Of a DNA stretch of 64,000 nucleotides, positions 44,047-56,400 are shown in pieces. The notes under the pieces were generated by a model. The model worked only from the letters and a program-made list of their open reading frames with translations. It was not told the DNA's origin and searched no databases. The stretch comes from Antedon mediterranea (Eukaryota > Echinodermata > Crinoidea > Comatulida > Antedonidae): positions 7,629,001 through 7,693,000 of the forward strand of contig NC_092677.1 in the NCBI RefSeq assembly GCF_964355755.1. The letters run 5' to 3'. The number at the start of each line of letters is the position of its first letter. Within the stretch, counting starts at the first letter, position 1. The position numbers and the translations under genes were made by a program.

Positions 44047-46032
44047 GTTTTTTTTTTTTTTTTTTTTTTTTTTCATTTTTTTTTATTCATTTCAAAAAAT
44101 ACAACCATAACACAAATCACTTAAATATAAAGTAATAGGTATCAAAAAGATATGAACGTTTAAATAAAGTAACTTACAGTGATCAAACAATATTAAAAAA
44201 CTATAAATTATTAATTCCATTTTTTTTTTAAAGTAAATTATTAATTAATTTGGTAAATGCTGTGTTTTCCACAATTATGTAACTAATCTAACTAAATATA
44301 ATTGTATTAATCAAATTAGCCAGAGATATACATTTACTAACATATTAATTTTTTTTTCTCTTTACATAGCAATAATAAATAATACTCATATTTATACCTA
44401 CACATACATACACACAAATATATCTTAATCTGTACTATTACCAAGGAACTATAATATAATTGTGTTAATTAAAATCAGATACATACATTTAACAACATAA
44501 CCATTTTTGTTTCTTTAAAATAATACATATATATTAATAAAATACATATTTTTAATTATCTGTATTGTAACCAAGGAACTAATAGTATGCCTATAATAAA
44601 TACTTAAATATATCTAACAAGTGCAAATAATAATTTCTGGTTTACATTTTAATTTAATACAATAATAAAGAGCAAGCGTAATAATAATAATAATACACAA
44701 AAGTAAGTCATTTCCTCGAGAAACAGTATCGTTAAGTTATCAAATATAATCTTCTATTAATCTCCACTTTTGTCTGAAATTATACAATGTACTTCTTTTA
44801 GAAGCAATGTTTTTCTCTACGTTATAATTAAATTTTAACCGATTAAAGAAAACCTGGAAGACTGGCTTTTTGTGAGTTAATTTGTAACTAAATATAATTT
44901 TCTTAATCAACAAAATACATAGATTTAATAACATATCAGGATTTTCTGTATTGTAACCAAATAATATGGAGGTTTTATCAAGGTAAATCTTTGTTTTTGA
45001 AATGTTTTCCCACCAAGTTGTGAATTCATCCCATAGTTTGGTTGCAATGTTACATTCAACCAAAAGATGGGTCATAGTTTCACTATTTGATTCACAATAG
45101 GAACACATATTACTCGGTACAATATTCATTTTATGTAGCCTACTATTAGTTGACAAGCAATTCACATTAATTTTATACTGAAATATTCTGGTTCTTACCT
45201 CCTGAGAACATTTAAATGGTAATACATAGATATTTTCCCATTTATCGCTATCTACACCTAATTCATCCTGCAATTTACTGTGAGATGTTGGTATTTTAAA
45301 GATTTTTTTAATTAAGGCTCTGTATATATTTTTTGTACTCATACTTTCTAATTCTTTCTCTTCATTCTTTACTTCCACTATAAACCCTCTCTTTTTATAA
45401 TTTGTTCGTAAAAACCCTAGCTTCATGTTTGCTTTCCACTGTGGGGGTATTGCAGATATCGTCATTCTCCAGTGCATGAAATTACTTGTCGATAAGCCTC
45501 TCTTTATCCACGTATTAAAGGGAATGATATTACCGTTTTCATAAAAAAGGTCGCTTACTAAACATATCCCAACATCTCTGAGGCTCTTGTAATAAAATGG
45601 CTTGCCATGTATATGCATGTGCCTATTAAACCATATATATTGGGACCCTTCGTTTACTGTATCAGGATGTATTAATTCGAAATAAGCGTTTAACATATCC
45701 TTATAAAACAATGGAATATTTTTCCAACTACGGACACAGTCCGCGCTTACATTACAATAAAAAATAGTGTCGCCTCCTTGCTTATTTAGGAACCTATGTA
45801 GTAGAGATCTCCATGCTGCATTGACATTTATGTTATATCGTTGTATCCATTTTATCTTTAATGCCTTAAACATACTTTTGATATCTACCATTTTTAAGCC
45901 GCCTTCTTCAATATTCCCAATTAATGTTGTTCTTTTTATCATACCTTTACCACCGTTCCATAATTCCATGAATTTCTTGTTGATATCCACTCCCACAATA
46001 GTTAGGACAGTTTTTAAAAGTTGTTTAAACAA
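44047..46032 (-). pseudogene. Tx1/L1-type LINE, 5'-truncated, with a 430-codon ORF
   Basis: The minus strand carries an uninterrupted frame (46032-44740) for the C-terminal part of a Tx1/L1-type ORF2 protein. It begins within the end of the RT (KFMELWNGGKGMIKRTTLIG, NIEEGGLKMVDI). It continues with the large C-terminal region and the zinc-finger-like CSYCESNSETMTHLLVEC, then LWDEFTTWW. The 3' UTR (44739-44075) is AT-rich and ends with a poly(A) tract (T run at 44048-44073). The catalytic RT and endonuclease are absent, as in typical 5'-truncated insertions. The intact frame suggests it is the youngest LINE here. Confidence 0.8.
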
Positions 46033-46039
46033 ACTTCAA

Positions 46040-46540
46040 GAAAATGTTACAAAAATATTTGTTATTCGTTAAATAAAACAAGGCCAACAGCCATAAGTCG
46101 CGTGCTAAAACGCATAGTGATACCGGACCGACAGACCGACCGACCGACATAGTGAACTATAGAGTCGCGTCCACTAAAAATCGACTAAAAATGAAATTTT
46201 ATTTACAAAATTGAAAAATGAGTTTATTTCCCATAAATTTTGTAAAACAATAACTCAAATGACTTTTAATGATAATCAATGTGTAGTATGATTCATCAGC
46301 TTTGAATTGAGCCTAATTTCAAAAGAAATGATGCATTTCATCAAATAATGCCATAAAATAAAGATATTGGGAAAATTGCGTGAAAACAATAGGTCATTGA
46401 CCTCTGACCCGAAACTGCATTATCAAAATCACTTAAGAATTGGGTTTTCAGATCTACCAAAGTATTTCTCACAAAAATAATATAAGACCAATGGTAAAAT
46501 ATGTGCACTAAATCGCCTCATCTCTCAGACTATTAAGAGC
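46040..46540. repeat. Right arm of inverted structure 3, outer part
   Basis: Inverted match to 39120-39480, interrupted by the compact TIR element at 46083-46176. It includes a TGACCTCTGACCC motif at 46398-46410. Confidence 0.65.
46083..46176. mobile_element. Compact (ccgaccgacaga)n TIR element
   Basis: About 95 bp with aagtcgcgtgcta, catagtgataccggaccgac, gacatagtgaactata and gagtcgcgtccac. It matches both ends of the 40862-41660 element joined without the middle. Confidence 0.6.
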
Positions 46541-47200
46541 CATTGTCTGTAAGAATCAAAGATTTGGTGGTAGATGTAAAAAAAATGGATTTCTCTCAAA
46601 TTGGCACTTCAAGGGGTTTTTGTTTATAGAAGTGTAAACAGCCAAGTATTGAGTTCCATTTAACGCAAGCAAAAAAAATTGTACAAGATGAAGTTTGGTT
46701 GATACAATTATTTTAAAAAGGGGTGTTTTTCAACAGTATTTTTTTTATAAAAGTATACCTCATAAACGTACCTATTAGTATAACTTCCAAAGTGGTGTTT
46801 TTATACCAACGAGGTTTTTTATTTTTTCAACAATAATCACGAAAACATGGGGTAAATTACATACATAGGTTTTGTGTTGCTAGGAAAATAGGAAAATACA
46901 AACAAAATAAAACCAATCAAAACACAAGAAGCAACATTTAAATAAGGCAAATCCAATAATAAATATGTTTGGCTTGCCATAATGCTACTACAGTCATATG
47001 AATAGTTTAGATAAAATGTGAGAATGTGTTGCCAGGTATATTAATTGCCAGAAAAACAGTATTTTGCATTGAAATATTTAGTTGATGGAAAATAATGTTT
47101 AACTTTGAGATAATTGCGTCGAGGTTTTTATACATTTTGACATTTATTTTGTGAAAAGAGATATAAAAGACGTCCCAAAAAATCTGACATTGTAAACAGG
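46541..47200. other. No recognisable gene
   Basis: AT-rich DNA. The first part (about 46545-46640) shares loose similarity with 49800-49990 (tgatttctctcaa, ttgattcttacaa) in inverted orientation, hinting at another pair of arms around the array and LINE at 47.2-49.6 kb. Confidence 0.4.
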
Positions 47201-48300
47201 TCATTCGAGGTCAAAAGAGGTCAGAATGCAAAACAGGACAGGTGCCAACTTTAGAAACAACTAGTAATAGTTTATCAACATTTTCAAGATAGTTCTCAAA
47301 TCTCATTTTTTAACTATAGTGTTACCATAGCAACTGTTTCTATGTGTAACTAAGGAAAACAATTTAAAAAATATATTTTTATGAATACAAATAATTGATT
47401 GCTTTTGCACTTCTACTTTTCCCCAAGTTTACTTCTACTGCATCCAAATAATCACAGATAAAGTGATGACAAACATGACCTTTTAAAAAGGTCATTTTAG
47501 GTCAAATGAGGTCAACATTTACCATAGTAACTGTTTCTATGCGTAACTAAGGAAAACATTAAAACATAAGAAGTTTTCATAAGTACACATAATTTATGAC
47601 ATAGTTTTACATTTCAACTTTTCCCCAAATGTTCTTCTTTTGAATCCTAATAATCACAGAAATAAGTCTTGACAAATCTGATCTTGTGAAAGGGTCATTT
47701 GAGGTAAAAATGTGACCTTTAGTGTTATCTTATACCTGTTTCTATGCATAACTAATGATAATTTAAAAATAAATGAATTATGGGGTTTTCATGAAAAAAA
47801 AATTGATTATATCAGGAAAGAGTTAACTCTTCTCTGATTATATTTTACATATGAGGTCAAGTGAGATCAACATTTTATCTATAGTGTACCATAGCAACTT
47901 TTTCTATGCGTACAGGTATAACTAAGTACAATTGTTCTTAAATATGGGGTTTTCATGACTACAAAAAATTGATTACATATTTTACACTACTTTTTCCCAA
48001 ATTTACTTCTACCGAATCCCAATAATCACAGAAAAAGTCTGATGTGAAAGGGTCAATTGGGGTCAATCAATGTCAAAATGTATTATTTATGTTATCTTAG
48101 AACCAGTTTCTATGCGTAACTAAGGACTTTTTTTTAAATAAATAAAATATGGGGTTTTCATGAATGAAAATAATCACAGAAGAATGGCCTTGTGAAATAA
48201 GGCATGCCTGCTAATAATTCTACACAATATCTCAATTTTACCTATTGTGTTACCATAGCAACTGTTGCTATGCATAAGGGAAATTAAATAATTATCAAAA
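47200..48300 (+). repeat. Tandem array of about 190-bp units
   Basis: Six diverged units start near 47325, 47519, 47728, 47890, 48090 and 48250 at accatagcaactgtttctat, followed by gcgtaactaaggaaaa, tatggggttttcatga, acttttccccaaa and ttctactgaatcc/aataatcacaga. GAGGTCA words occur in several. They are not coding. Confidence 0.8.
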
Positions 48301-48879
48301 TCTTTTCATAAATGAAATTAATAATCTATTATATTACACTAATGAATCCAACAATCACAGTAAACAAATGTTAATAACGTTGATGCTCAAAAAACGGTAA
48401 GTTGAGGTCATCAAGTAAAGTCGAAATACAAACATAATAATATCCAGTGGTAGAAAGTGGCATCCCCACCCGATAAAGAATAAATTGCCACTCAACTTTT
48501 CAAGAAGTCGGAAGTGGTTGTGGATGGCCATGTGGGATCTGCTTAGGTTAGCAAATAGAAGAAGTCAAAATGAAAGAGGAGCTTCAAAATAAGAGAGGAG
48601 TAAACTGTTGCAAAGATTAAAATTCACAACGATTTGGCATAACTTAATCAAATTTCCAGAGTATATAACGTAGAAAATGACACTAAAACTAGGAATTACA
48701 GAATCTATAATAACAAAACACAATTAGAATTATATAAAACATTAAATATTGTTCTGACCAAATGGTTTATATTGAGATCAAAGAAATTAAAATGTTTTTA
48801 CTAATTATTGCTATGTTTCTGGCAACACTGCTTGTGGATTTTTAAATTAATCCAGTAATTAATTTAGAACTACTTAATA
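48301..48879. other. No recognisable gene
   Basis: AT-rich sequence. The part at 48530-48800 may be decayed LINE DNA on the plus strand, but no frame is long enough to support it. Confidence 0.35.
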
Positions 48880-49600
48880 ATAATAATAATATTTATTCGG
48901 TAATCAATGTAAAAATAACCAGGAATGAGAATAGGCTAAAGCCCAAACAGATTCTGCACTCACTCCATACAATACAAACAGTTAAGATAAAACCATATAC
49001 AAGAAAAATACAAATAAACTATACATAACATGAAATATAGTGTTTTGTTAGAGCAGCCTTAAATATTGAAATTGTTTGTGAATCTTTTACGTCATTTGGT
49101 ATTTGCTCCCATAGTCTAGGAAAGGAAACAAATACAGAATTATGAAAAGTATTGCCTTTCGAATTCAAACGTAAAAGCCTACCCGGACATCTTTCACTAG
49201 TTTTAATATACTCATTGAAAGAATGGGGGCAGTAACTTTTCAACAACTTAAATCCTAATGAAAGTCTATGTAATTTAAACAAGTCATCAATAGATAATAA
49301 TTCAAGCACTTTCAACCTATGAAAATAAGATGTGTCCCAGGAACCTTCCTTTCTAAACATTATTATCCTTGTTGCTTTCCTTTGTATACTTTCTATTCTA
49401 TTAATATTTGATTTCTCAAATGGTGCCCACATTGAACAACAGTAGGTAATCACTGGAAGTAATAGAGCTTTTATAAGTTCAACATAGCTAACCAGCACAT
49501 ATTTTTACTACATTTTAAAATGAAACCAAGCAATCTGCTTGCTTTACAACATATATAATTATAATAATAATTATAATTATTTGAAATAAATCGACTTAAA
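48880..49600 (-). pseudogene. LINE 3' end (CR1/Jockey type), 5'-truncated
   Basis: A 159-codon minus-strand frame (49498-49019) is the end of the reverse transcriptase: LLLPVITYCCSMWAPFEKSN, NRIESIQRKATRIIMF, FPRLWEQIPNDV. A preceding piece in another frame (CCKASRLLGFILK, 49560-49520) extends it. The 3' UTR ends in (att)n at about 48882-48900. The catalytic part is absent. Confidence 0.8.
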
Positions 49601-52368
49601 AAATACACCACTTTGGGCGTTATGGTGAAGTAAAATTTAGTGGTTTTTAACAATTTTTAAATTTAGAGATCTCCCAAAATAGGAAATAAAAAATATATAA
49701 AAACAAATGAAACAGATACATAATACACTGTTGTTATGCATGAACTAATTTTTTTGTTAAAATTGATTACTTTACTACCAATATCTTGAAAAAACCTAAA
49801 AAAGGAAAAAATTGGTCAAAAACACCAATTTGCCCGTTGCCATGGAAATATACGTGCGAAATAAAAAATACTTTATATTTGATTTCTCTCAACACATGTA
49901 AAAGTCATGTGCAAAATTTTAAAGAAATCCTTTTTTTTAGTCTGTCACTATTTTTTAAATTTCTTTGATTCTTACAAACTTAATATCTTTCTCTCAAATA
50001 GTTTTGTAAACAAAAATGGTTTATTAACAAGTTAAATGAAAACTATAAATACTATAACAATTGTGAAAAAGTAAATTTATCTTTTATTTGATTTATATAC
50101 TATAGGCATGGTTTTTTTTCTTGTTTGATTTATGATGTATTAATTATCTTATTTACATGATTTTTTTAATCTCGGCCAACATTTTTTTTCTGTTTAAGTA
50201 GGCCTATTCACATAATTTCTTTGCCAATGTAATTTTTTATGATTTTTTTTTACAAACACGTTATTGGATTTTATTACTCATTTACTAAATGAAATTCTTA
50301 TCACATTCAAGACAATTTGTTTGTTTATAAACATATTTATAGGGCCTAAAACTATATACGGAATAAATAGTATGTTATCTTAGTTGCAATTAAGCTAATA
50401 GAATTAGATTAGGCATATTTTTGCAGTATTACCTTGTAATTATTACTATATTGATTGCGTGTTACATTGTAATACATTATTAATGAAACTAAAGTTGTTG
50501 ATATTTTGACATTTATACAACACAATCACAATCACAATCATTTTTACCAAATGAAGCGGGTGCTTGTCAGTTTGGATAATTACCAGTTACATTTATACAT
50601 ACATGAAAACAAAAACACATTTAAATAGAATGTGTAAATATTCAAAGTGTTTATTCGAAGGAGGCGTTTATTCAAAGCGGGGAGTTTATTCGACTAAATA
50701 CGGTAATAGATTGTAGTCCAGTGAATGCATCCATTGGACCATCAATGGGAGGGCACCCAGACATTTTGACAATATTATACCAGTAAAGGGTAGATTTAGT
50801 AAATTTACAAAATTAAAATCCTAGAATAAACACTCAGTAGGATATTGTTTTATATTTATTAGGAAATATCATATTTTTCTCCCCAACAAAATATGCATGA
50901 AGCATATAGGACTGCGTGTGAAGATGATAAATAGTATAGGCATAATGTATAAAAAAAATAATATATTAAGATTCTGATTTTATTGTGTATATTAAATTAT
51001 AATCCTTGCTTTAGAATTAATGAAAACAAAATAGACAGGCATGTATCGATTTAAGAATTGGGCCTACAGTAGGCTTATTAACTTTATCTTTGGACGGGAA
51101 ACGGCTTGTAAAATTGAAATTTAAAGATTTAATAATACCGGTAATTCACAAGCTTAGATTACAGGTTTAACATTTTCACTCTTTTAACTGTGAAACTTCT
51201 CAATAGTATAAGATCGTCAGTAATTCTGTATTAATTTTGTATTGCTTTTGCATTTTTAACAACTATATTCGAGAAGTTTCAATTGTGCATATTTATATCT
51301 GTATATTAATATAATGCCATACATTTATATATTTTAAAAATATTACAGATTTTATGCATGAAATGTAGTGTATAAGCATGTTTCGTTCCTTAGCTATTGT
51401 GTTATACTTTGACTTGTAAATAAATATCCCTGCTGGCTGTTTAGTGTACTTGTATATTTTTATTTTTTCCTTATTTTATTAAGATCAAGCTTTATCTACA
51501 GTACAGTACGTGTGAAGTGTTTTCTAGGATAATTTGCCTTGATCGAATTAAATTATTCGGTATACATTATTTTTATATCTATACTATGGACAATGTCATT
51601 ATGTTATGTTAAATACTTAGAACTGAAGGATCCCAGGATATATTTAAGCTTAGAATTAAGAAAATCTTTTATATTTCTATCCAAAAAATAATAATTGATA
51701 GAAAGAAAATCACCTTTCTATTATTACTATTTTTAAATTTAATGCTCTCATGTGTACTTTGGTTAAATCTGGAGCAGTTGTAGTACGGGCATTGGTAGGC
51801 ATATATGAAGTTTTTTGATGCATCATCGAACTTGGTACGTATATTGTCTTCTTTGCTAAATATAAACAAAACAAATATTTAAGATGCTTACACTTACAAA
51901 ACTCCGTATTGAACTATGGCAACACGGAAGTGAGGCTGTTTGAATGTGTTAATAACTGTATCCAGGCCTATTTTCATAAATCTTATATTCATTTTTGTAT
52001 ATTCAAATGGTGTCTGATACAAATGACGGGATTAAGCTACAGGTTGTTTTGCACCACTTCTCTGTAAATGATGAGGATATTCTATCATGTCTCACCTTTT
52101 TATTTTTAGGCCTAATAGTACTATCATGACATTAAATTACAAATGTATTTTACATTATACAATAAACAACTGGAAGTGATGTGTTCCCTTCCACTTTCCC
52201 ATGATGAAATTATTGTTGAGAATAATTGACGAACCTTATACGTTTATTTATATTTGTTGGACAGATTTGAGAAATCATGTTGCTGAAATCACAGCTATTA
52301 TTGATGTCGTCGAAACATAGCAGGCTATGCAAACAATGATGACGTAACGTATTACGCTGAAACAGACC
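49601..52368. other. No recognisable gene; one MITE-like word
   Basis: Long AT-rich interval. At 50640-50705 lies a tract like ggaggcgtttattcaaagcg and ttattcgactaaatacggta, a repeat end familiar from marine invertebrate genomes. A polyadenylation-like aataaa near 51420 is unsupported by any upstream exon. The minus-strand frame at 51669-51869 has no motif. Confidence 0.45.
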
Positions 52369-53790
52369 ATGGATTAAAGAATAGAAGGATATGCATCGAC
52401 GTGAGATCAAGGGTTCCTTGACTCTCGCCGACAGACCGCGGACCGCCCACAATGTTATCAGTTTAATTAACCGCATGGTAACAACGAAACGGTCGCGTGC
52501 CTAATATATTGTTTACTGCACATGTGCAACGACATTTAACCTTGTTGGCTACGCTTCTTTCGCGCGTTCTTTGGTGGCATGATGTTTTAGCGCTAGCAAC
52601 AATGGCGACGAACAATTTATACGACGACGAATTTAGTTACTGTATAACCTTTCTAATGCGGAATTGTAGATGCTATAATTGTAATTATTATAGGTTTCTG
52701 CCGCGATTGATCTTGGCCTACGCTAATGTTTTTATGACATTAAAGTAGCATTTTATGACCTGTAGTAGCCCTACATCTGAGACAATAACTATTTGTTGTC
52801 TCAGCCTACATGTACAATTACAAAATCAGCAAGGATACTAGGCCTAGGCCTTCTAGGCTTACTAGTAAACCATATGATTTGCCGACATTGATACTACCTA
52901 GGTAGGCCTAGGCTAATCTTAAGTGTAGTAGATACAACGTGTAATCATGATCTATATACTCACCGTTGTCTTACTTCTTGTGTGAATAATAATAGGTACT
53001 TCTGCGTGTACTTTTCAAAATGACCGCTAGGTAACGAATCGCAACTATACATAGCCAGCCAATCCCGGATCAGGGATCGCTGTTTTCATTCAATTAGACC
53101 ATGGATTAAAGAATAGAAGGATATGCATCGACGGTGACATCAAACGATTTTAGAACGCACTTGCCTATACTAAAGCACTGCTGCCAATCAAACAAACACG
53201 CTCATTGAACTCCGTGTCTCTTCTTTCGCGCGTTCTTTGGTGGAATGATGTTTTAGCGCTAGCAACAATGGCGACGAACAATTTATACGACGACGAATTT
53301 AGTTATAACCTTTCTGATGAGGAATTGTAGATGCTATAATTGTAATTAGTATAGGTTTCTGCCGCGATTGATCTACGCTAATGTTTTTATGACATTAAAG
53401 TAGCATTTTATGACCCGTCGTAGCCCTACATCTGAGACAATAACTATTTGTTGTCTCAGCCTACATGTAAAATTACAAAATCAGCAAGGATACTAGGCCT
53501 AGGCCTTCTAGGCTTACTAGTAAACCATATGATTTGCCGACATTGATACTGCCTAGGTAGGCCTAGGCTAATCTTAAGTGTAGTAGATACAACGTGTAAT
53601 CATGATCTATATACTCACCGTTGTCTTACTTCTTGTGTGAATAATAATAGGTACTTCGTTTGTTCGTGATTAAGTTTGCATGCCCTTCGTGTACATTTCA
53701 AAACGACCGCTAGGTAACGAATCGCAACTATACATTACATAGCCAGCCAATCCCGGATCAGGGATCGCTGTTTTCATTCAATTAGACCCG
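52369..53790 (+). repeat. Direct duplication of about 690-730 bp
   Basis: Copy 1 (52369-53096) and copy 2 (53097-53790) both start at ccatggattaaagaatagaa and end at tttcattcaattagacc. The best-matching part is from ttctttcgcgcgttctttgg (52555 and 53221) to the end. Copy 1 has a different block at 52405-52550. Small indels separate the copies. Confidence 0.8.
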
Positions 53791-54420
53791 GTGATTGGAT
53801 GTGATGTGGATGACATAACCACTAGCCAATCACCAGGCACTACAATTTAAATATAATCACATCTATAATTAAGGAGATTTATGAAGAAACCACTGCTTAG
53901 CCATATATTAAAAACACGATTGTTGTATGGGTGAATACCGGCCACGCTAACAACATACATGTCAAATGCATAATTTAATATTCTATAGATTAACGCAATT
54001 TTTAATGACAGAAGATGGCAGGCAAATAATGATAATTCAAATATAAAAATTGCATATTTTATTAATATTACCAACTACTTAAAATTACAAGTCGTAAGAA
54101 AGTGAACTTTTCGCAGTCCGATTGTGATGAAACTAAAACAGAATTATTCAGCAATATATTTTTGTTGTCAATTAATCATCGACGCAGACATGTCAATAGA
54201 ACATTCAGACTGCGCATACGATTTCTACATGGTTATGTTTTGGTCTCAAAAAATGTAACAGTTGATTCGCAGCGTTTTACAGAGGGCCGCGGTTAGAGAC
54301 ACGGAGTTCAATGAGCGTGTTTGTTTGATTGGCAGCAGTGCTTTAGTATAGGCAAGCGCGTTGTAACATCGTTTGATGTCACCGTCGATGCATATCCTTC
54401 TATTCTTTAATCCATGAACA
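53097..54420 (+). mobile_element. TIR element with about 120-bp inverted ends
   Basis: 53097-53222 and 54295-54420 are inverted copies (gaaggatatgcatcgacggt, actaaagcactgctgccaat and ttgaactccgtgtctc). The interior includes the YY1-like start region at 53258-53330 and AT-rich DNA with no recognisable transposase. Copy 1 of the duplication (52369-53096) keeps only the first part of this element. Confidence 0.7.
53268..53330 (+). CDS. Short conserved leader ORF, 20 codons
   Basis: The ATG lies in gcaacaATGGCGacg, a good start context that also matches a YY1-type AANATGGCG site. It encodes MATNNLYDDEFSYNLSDEEL, then TAG. The first 13 residues are kept in the duplicate at 52602, after which that copy shifts frame. 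It may be the first exon or N-terminus of a lost transposase. Short length and lack of homology keep confidence low. Confidence 0.3.
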   Translation: MATNNLYDDEFSYNLSDEEL

Positions 54421-54959
54421 GACCTACTGTGCTCTTATAATCATAATAATAGTTGGTGAGCTGAGACACGCCCTTTGGCGATAGCTCTTGTCTCTCCTCA
54501 GTGCTCCCTTTTTATGTATCACGGTAAGGAATAAATCAAAATAAATAATAGTAGGCCTATACGTGAAATGTTTTCATTTGATTAGTCAAGGAGATCAATC
54601 ATTCAAAGTAATTTGCTGTACTTAATGTTTTAATAGGATTGTGAAGTTTAGGCTAATATGCATAGGCCTACATTGTACACGTGGTTTAATTTACAACGGG
54701 ACGAGGATCGAATGAGAGTTAGTTATGTGGCTTGTTTAATAAATAAATGTATGTACTAGCCGTGATGTAATGTATAATGTATAAACAAGGCAGATAGTTT
54801 GTTGCCTGACCAAAATACTGATTGAATGCTTAAAGGATGTGAAGTTGCTTTTCCAAATAAATATGCATTACGTAATATATGTATATATGTATTTGTATTG
54901 TATTATACAAAAAAGTTTGCAACAATATCCATATTAGACAGGGCCGTAACCAGGTTTGA
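54421..54959. other. No recognisable gene
   Basis: AT-rich DNA without motifs beyond short TA-rich runs. Confidence 0.5.
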
Positions 54960-55135
54960 CGGCGGGGTGGATCGTTGAAGTTGTTTAGTGGAGCCCAGGA
55001 GCGGATCCAGGATATTGAAATAGGGGTGGCGTAGCTTTGCGAGCGAAGCCAGCAAACATTGGCTGGGGGCCAGGGGGCCGCCAAGAACCCCCGGTCGGGA
55101 TCCAGGGGCCGACGGCCCCTGGAAATTTTGGCGTT
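54960..55135. repeat. GC-rich dispersed repeat
   Basis: A block with aggggtggcgtagctttgcg, agcgaagccagcaa, gggggccagggggccgccaa and ggggccgacggcccc. It resembles a repeat common in marine invertebrate genomes, recalled from general knowledge. Base composition is far from the surroundings. Short open frames on both strands through it are not genes. Confidence 0.55.
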
Positions 55136-55789
55136 CTAGCGCATTGTAAGTCGTTTAAAAACGATTTACAAACATCTCATAATGTCATTTACCAAACACT
55201 CTTAAGCTCGCAAATTACGACATGTGGAATATGCAGCTGATACTTATAGGCCATAAGCAGTAGCTCAAAAGATGCCTAGAACATGGATTTCGTTCCCACC
55301 TCTTGGATCTACATTTTGAAAGTTGATATTGTGAAATGAATATGTTACACATACTATATCAAAAGTTCTCCATGAAATACTTGTACACTTTTGAGCAATG
55401 GCCTCTCAAAGGTACCCCACTGCTGCAAAAAAGGCACTTTTTGAGGTCTGGAGGTACTTTTATGGGCCAATATCTTTAAAAGTCTTTGTCCAAATGCAAT
55501 TGTCTTTTCTCTGTGAGTAGTCCAGTATATTGTGAACACTTATCCAAAATTTAAAATTTTAAAAATAAGTATTTTGTATGTGAGGAAAACTGAAAAATTA
55601 CAATTATTTAGTTGTAATTGCACTTTTCAAGATGTTTAAGACACAATATCTTCGTAACTAATTGTTGACATACCATATTTATATTTTTTTCCCAACTATT
55701 TGAGAGGGTTGTTAAACAAGATTCAAAGTTTCAGCTTGTCAGCTTCAGGGAGGTTTTATTTATGAAGATGCAAAAACTTAGATTTGGCC
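55136..55789. other. No recognisable gene
   Basis: AT-rich DNA. The 55620-55760 portion may be a further, more decayed unit of the repeat that follows. Confidence 0.4.
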
Positions 55790-56400
55790 AATTTTATAGA
55801 TAATTTTAATATCTTTTAGTCGTTTTTTGAGCAGTTATATTTTAATAATCAACTCTCACTATGTATTTATATTCATGCAATGGGTATCCTAGTGAGTTAG
55901 TGACACACAAGTGAAGTTTCAACGCAAAAGAAATTATTATGCAATAATATGATAGTAACTTACATTGCATTTTTTTTGTTTTTAGTGCCAATTTTGTGTG
56001 AACTCGACTCAAACCGTAAAATGCGCCTGAATAAATACTATGCCTTTTCTGTGCAACTACCCGAGAGGGTTGATAAACAACCTTTTCAAACCAGCTTGAT
56101 GATTTTTTTTATATAGGATGATTTTTTTTATATAGGAAGATGCACTGCACCAGCTGAGAATTTGCTAATTTTATAGATAATTTTGATGTTTTATTTGTTT
56201 TTGAGGAGTACGTAAGCCTACATGATTTCTTAGAAAATGACTTGCCATAATAATATTTATATTCATGCAATGGGTATGCTAGTAGGTTAGTGACATCTGA
56301 GTAAATTTTCAACACAAACAATAAATGATTATGCAATAACTTATTTATTGTAACTTAAATATTGCATTTTTTAGGAGTTTTTAGTGCCAATTTAGGCCAA
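55790..56400 (+). repeat. Two tandem units of about 340 bp
   Basis: Units begin near 55790 and 56155 with aattttatagataatttt, then tttatattcatgcaatgggt, gttagtgacac/gttagtgacat, tatgcaataa, attgcatttttt and agtgccaattt. Confidence 0.75.

Noticed and set aside
54830-55240. Open frames with proline/glycine-rich peptides
   Set aside because: They lie in a GC-rich dispersed repeat and have no independent support.
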